A stretch of DNA of 64,000 nt, from assembly GCF_001945365.1 (NCBI RefSeq), contig NZ_MSTQ01000005.1, forward strand, positions 186,001 through 250,000, in the 5' to 3' direction. The notes below the pieces were generated by a model. The model was given only the letters and a program-made list of their open reading frames with translations, did not search any database and was not told where the DNA came from. Positions 58,360-64,000 of this stretch are shown piece by piece; the first letter of the stretch is position 1; every line of letters starts with the position of its first letter. The stretch is from Pseudomonas reinekei. GTDB lineage: Bacteria; Pseudomonadota; Gammaproteobacteria; Pseudomonadales; Pseudomonadaceae. Both the position numbers and the translations under genes were made by a program.

Positions 58360-59082
58360 ATGCTGCGTATCTATTTCCGTCGTTTCATCAAGGCCGTGCT
58401 CTGGTTCATGGGCGGCAGCGTCTTGCTGGTTCTGATCTTCCGCGTGGTGCCGCCACCAGGAACGGCGCTGATGGTCGAGCGCAAGATCGAATCCTGGATC
58501 GATGGCGAGCCCATCGACTTGCAACGCTCATGGAAGCCGTGGGATGAAATCTCCAACGACCTGAAAGTCGCGGTAATTGCCGGCGAAGACCAGAAATTCC
58601 CCGAGCATTGGGGCTTCGACGTCAATGCGATCAAGGCGGCGCTGGCCCACAACGAACTCGGCGGCTCGATTCGCGGCGCCAGCACCCTCAGCCAGCAAGT
58701 GTCGAAAAACCTGTTCCTGTGGTCCGGCCGCAGCTGGCTTCGTAAAGGCCTGGAAGCCTGGTTTACCGGACTCATCGAGGTGTTCTGGCCCAAGCAGCGG
58801 ATTCTTGAGGTGTACCTCAACAGCGTGGAGTGGGACGACGGTGTATTTGGCGCCGAGGCGGCGGCCAGGCATCACTTTGGCGTGAGCGCCAAAGGTCTCA
58901 GCCGCCAGCAGTCGAGTTTGTTGGCGGCCGTTTTGCCCAACCCGCGCGTGTGGAGTGCCAGCCATCCGACCCCGTACGTGGCGCGTCGCGCAGGCTGGAT
59001 TCGGCGGCAGATGAGTCAGTTGGGTGGGGACAGTTATCTGGTAGGGCTTAATGATTCGCGGCGGGCACCTTGGTCCCAATAA
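58360..59082 (+). CDS. mtgA: Monofunctional peptidoglycan transglycosylase MtgA
   Basis: The 240-residue protein has one N-terminal membrane helix (about 9-31) and a GT51 domain. Catalytic Glu is in VIAGEDQKFPEHWGFD, and GGSIRGASTLSQQVSKNLFL and RILEVYLNSVEWDDGVFGAE are the further conserved motifs. It polymerises lipid II into glycan chains in the periplasm and lacks the transpeptidase domain of class A PBPs. Confidence 0.96.
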   Translation: MLRIYFRRFIKAVLWFMGGSVLLVLIFRVVPPPGTALMVERKIESWIDGEPIDLQRSWKPWDEISNDLKVAVIAGEDQKFPEHWGFDVNAIKAALAHNELGGSIRGASTLSQQVSKNLFLWSGRSWLRKGLEAWFTGLIEVFWPKQRILEVYLNSVEWDDGVFGAEAAARHHFGVSAKGLSRQQSSLLAAVLPNPRVWSASHPTPYVARRAGWIRRQMSQLGGDSYLVGLNDSRRAPWSQ

Positions 59083-59096
59083 CACCGCAAATCCCC

Positions 59097-59186
59097 TGTA
59101 GGAATGAGCCCGCGCGCGATTGCGGTCCATCATTCAATGTTGATATGGCCTGACCCATCGCTTTCGCGAGCAGGCTCGCTCCCACA
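59097..59186. repeat. REPIN between mtgA and rpoH
   Basis: Inverted units at 59097-59125 (TGTAGGAATGAGCCCGCGCG) and 59159-59186 (TTCGCGAGCAGGCTCGCTCC) lie between two convergent genes, next to the rpoH terminator. The left unit is more diverged than the right. Confidence 0.82.
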
Positions 59187-59210
59187 TTGGCCTTGTGGAG
59201 ACCTGAAACA

Positions 59211-59243
59211 AAAACGCCCCGATCAATGATCGGGGCGTTTTTT
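59211..59243. terminator. Intrinsic terminator of rpoH
   Basis: The arms CGCCCCGATC and GATCGGGGCG, extended by A- and T-runs, meet in a 3-base loop (AAT). It lies just beyond the rpoH stop on the minus strand and can work in both directions. Confidence 0.93.
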
Positions 59244-59259
59244 ATTGCCTGTTCGCCGA

Positions 59260-60114
59260 TTAGGCGGCAATCGACAACTTGAGCTTGTTCATCGCGCTCT
59301 TTTCCAGCTGACGGATACGCTCGGCCGAGACGTTGTACTTTTGCGCAAGGTCGTGCAGCGTGGCTTTTTCTTCTGCCAGCCAGCGCTGGTAGAGGATGTC
59401 ACGGCTACGGTCGTCCAGCACTTCCAGCGCTTCGTGCAGGTTGTGGTTGGAGTTGTCGCTCCAGTCGGCATCTTCCAGCTGACGCGCCGGGTCGTACCGG
59501 TGGTCTTCCAGATAGTTGGCCGGCGACTGGAAAGCACTGTCGTCGTCGGCTTCGGCTGCCGGGTCGAAGGCCATGTCGTGACCGGTCAGGCGACTTTCCA
59601 TCTCGCGCACTTCCCGAGGCTCCACGCCGAGGCTTTCTGCCACGCGATGGACTTCCTCGTTGTTCAACCAGGCCAGACGCTTTTTCTGGCTGCGCAGGTT
59701 GAAGAACAGCTTGCGCTGGGCCTTGGTGGTCGCGACTTTCACAATGCGCCAGTTGCGCAGGATGAACTCGTGGATTTCCGCCTTGATCCAGTGCACCGCA
59801 AAGGACACCAGGCGCACGCCCATTTCCGGGTTGAAGCGCTTCACGGCCTTCATCAAGCCGACGTTACCTTCCTGGATCAGGTCAGCCTGAGCCAGACCGT
59901 AGCCGGAATAGCTACGGGCGATATGTACGACAAAACGCAGGTGGGCGAGCACCATCTGCCGAGCCGCCTCAAGATCCTGCTCATAATAGAGACTCTCGGC
60001 CAGTTCACGCTCCTGCTCCGGCGTCAGCAATGGAATGCTGTTGACGGTGTGCACATAGGCTTCCAGGTTTGCACCCGGAACCAACGCGTACGCAGGTTGC
60101 AAAGAATTGGTCAT
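59260..60114 (-). CDS. rpoH: RNA polymerase heat-shock sigma factor RpoH
   Basis: The 284-residue sigma-32 has region 2 ([37 protein letters not shown]), the RpoH box near residues 133-142 ([10 protein letters not shown]) and a region 4 helix-turn-helix ending [15 protein letters not shown]. It directs transcription of chaperone and protease genes after heat stress. The ATG at 60114 after GGAGG gives the length recalled for P. aeruginosa RpoH. An AlgU-type promoter lies about 50-75 bases upstream. Confidence 0.97.
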   Translation of the reverse strand: MTNSLQPAYALVPGANLEAYVHTVNSIPLLTPEQERELAESLYYEQDLEAARQMVLAHLRFVVHIARSYSGYGLAQADLIQEGNVGLMKAVKRFNPEMGVRLVSFAVHWIKAEIHEFILRNWRIVKVATTKAQRKLFFNLRSQKKRLAWLNNEEVHRVAESLGVEPREVREMESRLTGHDMAFDPAAEADDDSAFQSPANYLEDHRYDPARQLEDADWSDNSNHNLHEALEVLDDRSRDILYQRWLAEEKATLHDLAQKYNVSAERIRQLEKSAMNKLKLSIAA

Positions 60115-60161
60115 ACGAAAAAACCTCCGACTTACAGACTCGTGCCAGTGGCACTGCGAAA

Positions 60162-60188
60162 ATTGACCGGAAACCGAAAGACAAGTTC
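60162..60188 (-). promoter_or_regulatory. AlgU (sigma-E)-like promoter of rpoH
   Basis: On the minus strand GAACTT (60188-60183) is followed after 16 bases by TCAAT (60166-60162), fitting GAACTT-N16/17-TCnnA. Transcription would start near 60155, giving rpoH a leader of about 40 bases. Envelope-stress control of rpoH is known in P. aeruginosa and E. coli. Confidence 0.65.
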
Positions 60189-60227
60189 CCCTTGAAAATG
60201 CAAGGTCAATCACGCGCAAAAAAGATT

Positions 60228-61250
60228 CTACTTCGGCGCCAGCTCCCTGAGGTGCCGTGCGACTGCAATCCATGCACCGATATAACCCAACAGCACCGCG
60301 CCAAGCAAGAGAGATAGACCATCGGCTACCGGTACGCCGGCCAGTGCGAAATCACTGCCATACAAACCGGCCAGCCCGACGACTGCATCGTTCAGCCAGT
60401 CCAGGCCGAACGCCAGCACTCCCCAGGACAGAAGTCCCGCACCGAAGCCATACAGCGCGCCCATATACAGGAAGGGCCTGCGCACATAGCTGTCAGTGCC
60501 GCCCACCAGTTTAATCACTTCTATCTCTGTGCGGCGGTTTTCAATATGAAGACGAATGGTATTGCCTATCACCAAAAGTAATGCGGAAACCAGAAGCACG
60601 GTCAGCCCGAAGACAAACCGGTCGCCCAGCTTGAGGATGGCTGCCAGACGCTCGACCCAGACTAGATCAAGTTGTGCCTGCTGTACCTTGGGCAATTCGG
60701 AAAGTTTTTGTCTTAATGCTTCAAGCGCGGGCTTGTCGACTTCGTTCGGTGTTACCAGGACCACGCCGGGCAGCGGGTTCTCCGGCAATTCCTTGAGCGC
60801 ATCGCCCAGACCGGATTGCTGCTGGAACTCTTCCAGCGCCTGATCGCGCCCCACGTACTCGGCATCCGCCACGCCAGGCATGCCCTTGATCTGCTCACGC
60901 AGAGACTCGCCTTCCGCCGGGCTGGCTTCGAGTTGCAGGTACAGGGAAATCTGCGCCGCACGCTGCCAGGAACCGCCCAGACGCTCGACGTTACTTAGCA
61001 AAAGTGACAGCCCCATGGGCAAACTCAGGGCAACAGCCATCACCATGCAGGTGAAAAAGCTGCCAATCGGCTGCTTGCCCAGACGGCGCAGGCTATCCAG
61101 CAAACTGGCACGATGGCTTTCAATCCAGGCGCGCAACAGCGTGGCGAAATCCGGGCCGTCATCGTCATCGCGTTTTTTCTTCTGCGGCTGCGGATCGGCG
61201 GCCTTGGGGGCCACGCGCTCGGAAACCTTCGGACTGCGCGTCGCACTCAT
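60228..61250 (-). CDS. ftsX: Cell division protein FtsX
   Basis: The 340-residue protein has four membrane helices (about 64-84, 215-235, 265-290 and 310-330) and a periplasmic domain between the first two. Together with the ATPase FtsE it controls amidase-activating factors at the septum. The cytoplasmic N-terminus is charged ([14 protein letters not shown]). The ATG overlaps the ftsE stop (ATGA). Confidence 0.95.
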   Translation of the reverse strand: MSATRSPKVSERVAPKAADPQPQKKKRDDDDGPDFATLLRAWIESHRASLLDSLRRLGKQPIGSFFTCMVMAVALSLPMGLSLLLSNVERLGGSWQRAAQISLYLQLEASPAEGESLREQIKGMPGVADAEYVGRDQALEEFQQQSGLGDALKELPENPLPGVVLVTPNEVDKPALEALRQKLSELPKVQQAQLDLVWVERLAAILKLGDRFVFGLTVLLVSALLLVIGNTIRLHIENRRTEIEVIKLVGGTDSYVRRPFLYMGALYGFGAGLLSWGVLAFGLDWLNDAVVGLAGLYGSDFALAGVPVADGLSLLLGAVLLGYIGAWIAVARHLRELAPK

Positions 61251-61918
61251 ACGCCGGCCTCCCCGTCGCCGATCAATCGGCCGCGTTGCAGGGTCAGCAT
61301 GCGGTGGCGCATGCGGGCGATCAGCGCCAGGTCGTGACTGGCGATCAGCACGCTGGTGCCGAGGCGGTTGATGTCTTCGAACACACCCATGATTTCCGCC
61401 GCCAGACGCGGGTCGAGGTTACCGGTCGGTTCGTCCGCCAGCAGCAAGGCCGGGCGATGAACGATGGCACGGGCGATGCCGACGCGCTGTTGCTGACCGG
61501 TGGACAGATCACCCGGGTACAAATCGGTCTTGTCCGACAGCGCCACACGCTCGAGCGCCGAATCCACGCGCTTGGCGATTTCAGCCTTGGACAGGCCAAG
61601 GATCTGCAACGGCAGCGCGACGTTGTTAAACACCGTGCGATCGAACAGCAACTGGTGGTTCTGGAACACCACACCGATTTGCCGCCGCAAGAAAGGAATC
61701 TGTGCGTTGCTGATGGTGCTCAGGTCTTGCCCGGCAAGCAGCAACTTGCCGCTGGTCGGACGCTCCATGGCCAGCAACAACCGCAACAAGGTGCTTTTAC
61801 CGGCGCCGGAATGACCGGTGACAAACAGAAACTCGCCCCGACGGACTCGAAAGCTCAGCTCATGCAAGCCGACGTGACCGTTCGGGTAGCGTTTACCGAC
61901 CTGTTCGAAACGAATCAT
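61247..61918 (-). CDS. ftsE: Cell division ATP-binding protein FtsE
   Basis: FtsE, 223 residues, is an ABC ATPase with Walker A GHSGAGKSTLLRLL, signature LSTGQQQRVGIARA and Walker B ALLLADEPTGNLD. With FtsX it forms the septal complex that links ATP hydrolysis to peptidoglycan hydrolysis. It overlaps ftsY and ftsX by 4 bases each. Confidence 0.97.
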   Translation of the reverse strand: MIRFEQVGKRYPNGHVGLHELSFRVRRGEFLFVTGHSGAGKSTLLRLLLAMERPTSGKLLLAGQDLSTISNAQIPFLRRQIGVVFQNHQLLFDRTVFNNVALPLQILGLSKAEIAKRVDSALERVALSDKTDLYPGDLSTGQQQRVGIARAIVHRPALLLADEPTGNLDPRLAAEIMGVFEDINRLGTSVLIASHDLALIARMRHRMLTLQRGRLIGDGEAGV

Positions 61919-63372
61919 GAACGCTCCCGCTCGGCAAACAGCGCCTGGACAAAGGGTTCTGCTTCAAAAGTGCGCAAATCGTCGATGCCTTCACCCACGC
62001 CGATATAGCGAATCGGCAGGCCAAATTGTTTGGCCAGGGCGAAAATGACGCCGCCCTTGGCGGTGCCATCGAGCTTGGTCAGAGCCAGTCCGGTCAGTTC
62101 GACGGTCTGGTTGAATTGTTTGGCCTGGTTGATAGCGTTCTGGCCGGTGCCGGCGTCGAGCACCAGCAGCACTTCGTGCGGCGCGTCGGCATCGAGCTTG
62201 CTGATCACCCGACGAACCTTTTTCAGCTCTTCCATCAGGTTGTCTTTGGTGTGCAGGCGACCGGCGGTGTCAGCGATCAGCACGTCGATGCCACGGGCCT
62301 TGGCGGCCTGCACGGCGTCGAAGATCACCGAAGCCGAATCCGCGCCGGTGTGCTGGGCGATGACCGGGATCTTGTTGCGCTCGCCCCAGACCTGCAATTG
62401 CTCGACTGCTGCGGCACGGAAGGTGTCACCGGCGGCGAGCATGACTTTCTTGCCTTCCAGTTGCAGCTTCTTCGCCAGCTTGCCGATGGTGGTGGTCTTG
62501 CCGGCGCCGTTGACGCCAACGACCAGAATCACGAACGGCTTGTTCTGCGAGGTGATTTTCAGCGGCTGCTCGACAGGCTTGAGCATCGCCGCCAACTCAG
62601 CTTGCAGGGATTTGTACAGTGCATCGGCATCGGCCAGTTCTTTGCGCGCGACCTTCTGGGTCAGGCGCTGGATGATCACCGACGTCGCCTCCACCCCCAC
62701 GTCGGCGGTCAGCAGACGGGTTTCGAGGTCATCGAGCAGTTCGTCATCGATGGCTTTCTTGCCCAGGAACAGGCTGGCCATGCCTTCGCCGATGCTGGCG
62801 CTGGTCTTGGACAGGCCTTGCTTGAGGCGGGCGAAGAAACCAGCCTTGGATTCTTCGGTGCGTACCGGCTCGACCGGCGCTTCGACAACTGGAGCAATAA
62901 CAGGTGCAGGTGCTGGCTCGGGCGTTTGAACAACGGGTGCAACGAATGCCGGAATGACCGGCTCGGGCACAGCTTCAACTTCAACGACCGGTTCAACAAC
63001 CGGAACTGGCTCAGGGGCAAAAGCCGCCGGAGCAGGAATCGGTGGCGTCACATGCGGCGCCAGCGCGTCTTCGACCAGCGCCACCGGCTCTTCGGCCACC
63101 GGCAAGGTCAGCCACGGTTCGGCGGCCGGGGTCAGCGGCAGTTTGGCCGTGATTTCAGGCTCAGGTTCGACGGCCGGTTGCAGCACCGGCTCGGCGATTG
63201 GCAAGACAACCGGCGCTGGCGCTTCTTCTAGTAACGGCGCCGGGGCTGGCTCAGGAAGTGGCTGTGGCTGTTCGACGACGGGTTCCTGCGGTTTTTTGCG
63301 CAGCCATCCGAACAGGCTTTTCTTCTCGCCAGCCGCAGCTGGAGTCTTCTTGTCGTCGTTGGAACCAAACAT
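61915..63372 (-). CDS. ftsY: Signal recognition particle receptor FtsY
   Basis: The 485-residue GTPase brings ribosome-SRP complexes to the SecYEG translocon. The NG domain (from about 180) has G1 GVNGAGKTTTIGKLA, G3 DTAGRLHTKDNL and G4 LTKLDGTAKGG. The N-terminal A region (about 1-175) is acidic and rich in Pro, Val, Ala and Glu, with many PEPV-like repeats, and is expected to be disordered. It is the first gene of ftsY-ftsE-ftsX. No clear promoter was found in the 342 bases upstream. Confidence 0.96.
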   Translation of the reverse strand: MFGSNDDKKTPAAAGEKKSLFGWLRKKPQEPVVEQPQPLPEPAPAPLLEEAPAPVVLPIAEPVLQPAVEPEPEITAKLPLTPAAEPWLTLPVAEEPVALVEDALAPHVTPPIPAPAAFAPEPVPVVEPVVEVEAVPEPVIPAFVAPVVQTPEPAPAPVIAPVVEAPVEPVRTEESKAGFFARLKQGLSKTSASIGEGMASLFLGKKAIDDELLDDLETRLLTADVGVEATSVIIQRLTQKVARKELADADALYKSLQAELAAMLKPVEQPLKITSQNKPFVILVVGVNGAGKTTTIGKLAKKLQLEGKKVMLAAGDTFRAAAVEQLQVWGERNKIPVIAQHTGADSASVIFDAVQAAKARGIDVLIADTAGRLHTKDNLMEELKKVRRVISKLDADAPHEVLLVLDAGTGQNAINQAKQFNQTVELTGLALTKLDGTAKGGVIFALAKQFGLPIRYIGVGEGIDDLRTFEAEPFVQALFAERERS

Positions 63373-63714
63373 GGAGGACGGCTATCTCACGGTAGCGACG
63401 CGCCAATGGCGCCTCGGCAATTAAAATTTCGATGCAGAACAGACTGCGATTGACCCAGCTTGTTCACGCGCAACATTTTGTCGAGGTGCGAATGGCACCT
63501 TACAAAAACGATTTCACTAAGGACTGATGCGGAAAAATCGGCGAAAAAGCAGAGTCTAGTTGATAAACCACAGCCTTCTGCCGCAAACCCAAACAACCTG
63601 ATCAAACGTAAAGGCCTGATAGGCGTGGCCGCCAGTAAAACGGATCAGTATCCTAGCACCCTCTCGCCCGCCGACGCTAAGACCTAGCGGGCAGCCCCAA
63701 AGGTTTAAACACGA
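63373..63714. other. Divergent intergenic region, ftsY to M16 protease
   Basis: This 342-base stretch lies between two divergent starts. It contains a small hairpin (AGGTGC...GCACCT near 63484-63500). I see no convincing gene, RNA or repeat in it. Short open frames on both strands lack ribosome sites and family character. Confidence 0.6.
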
Positions 63715-64000
63715 ATGAATGTTCTAGCCCGCCGCGCCGCAGGCCTGCTGCTCAGCACAGTTTGTCTGCCCCTCTCGGCCTTGGCTGCCGACCCACAACC
63801 CACCCACGAATTTACCCTCGACAATGGCTTGAAGGTCGTCGTGCGCGAAGATCATCGCGCGCCAGTGGTGGTTTCACAGGTCTGGTACAAGGTTGGCTCC
63901 AGCTACGAGACACCGGGTCAGACCGGTCTGTCCCACGCCCTGGAACACATGATGTTCAAGGGCAGCGAGAAAGTCGGCCCCGGCGAAGCGTCGCTGATCC
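63715..64000 (+). CDS. M16 family zinc metalloprotease, N-terminal fragment
   Basis: The frame runs off the window after 95 residues. A signal peptide (about 1-24, ending ALAA) precedes an M16 peptidase domain with the inverted zinc motif HALEH (in LSHALEHMMFKGS), whose Glu is catalytic. Family members are periplasmic peptidases often encoded as a tandem pair. In P. aeruginosa a similar gene occupies this place beside ftsY. Confidence 0.9.
   Translation, partial: MNVLARRAAGLLLSTVCLPLSALAADPQPTHEFTLDNGLKVVVREDHRAPVVVSQVWYKVGSSYETPGQTGLSHALEHMMFKGSEKVGPGEASLI

Noticed and set aside
63460..63687. Short frames in the ftsY-M16 intergenic region
   Set aside because: They have no ribosome site, no signal peptide and a composition typical of non-coding DNA.

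Overview
The window reads as chromosome of a Pseudomonas of the P. fluorescens complex. Support comes from high GC, dense genes with many 1-8 bp overlaps, REP/REPIN repeats of the fluorescens type, an S-adenosylhomocysteine riboswitch before ahcY, and gene order that matches from memory the P. aeruginosa block running from sahH/metF through rhlE, bioA, the Pil-Chp cluster, pyrRBC', pilT, metXW, thiSG and rpoH to ftsXEY. No rRNA, tRNA, CRISPR array, prophage or complete insertion sequence was seen.

Layout. 1-4083: end of ligB, a DUF1090 protein, cytochrome c', mltA, a MAPEG protein and an EamA exporter. 4084-6670: an accessory insertion holding a wrecked MFS transporter remnant and a complete homologue of the type III phospholipase toxin ExoU, with no chaperone gene beside it. 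6668-15012: an FNT-family channel, an acyl-CoA thioesterase, then ahcY (SAH riboswitch) and metF for the activated-methyl cycle, a glycosyltransferase-like protein, a periplasmic binding protein and rhlE. 15020-21240: yceI and cytochrome b561, a small unannotated lipoprotein, a secreted amine oxidase with a basic AlgP-like tail, bioA and rsmE. 21253-30449: trhA, then a full malonate catabolism cluster (mdcA,B,C,D,E,G,H, madL, madM on the minus strand and convergent mdcR), flanked by REP elements and with a perfect LysR-type palindrome upstream of mdcA.

30458-40495: the twitching-motility chemosensory operon pilG-pilH-pilI-pilJ-chpA-chpC (minus strand), lacking the adaptation enzymes pilK and chpB. 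40731-46748: gshB, a TonB3-type tonB, algH/yqgE, ruvX, and pyrR-pyrB-pyrC' (ATCase with its inactive dihydroorotase-like partner). 46847-56006: a TM2 protein, an NlpC/P60 peptidase, pilT, and the housekeeping run yggS-proC-yggT-metX-metW-DUF4426-rdgB-hemW-DUF3392. 56041-64000: trmB-thiG-thiS, DUF423, mtgA, rpoH with an AlgU-like promoter, ftsX-ftsE-ftsY, and the start of an M16 zinc protease.

Functional links: ahcY/metF and metX/metW serve methionine and SAM metabolism. The mdc genes make, prime and run a biotin-independent malonate decarboxylase fed by the MadLM carrier. The Pil-Chp genes, pilT and the TonB3-like protein all bear on type IV pili. The most unusual items are the orphan ExoU-like toxin, the hairpin that spans the gshB-tonB junction up to the tonB start codon, the mdc operator palindrome, and the periplasmic oxidase with a histone-like tail.
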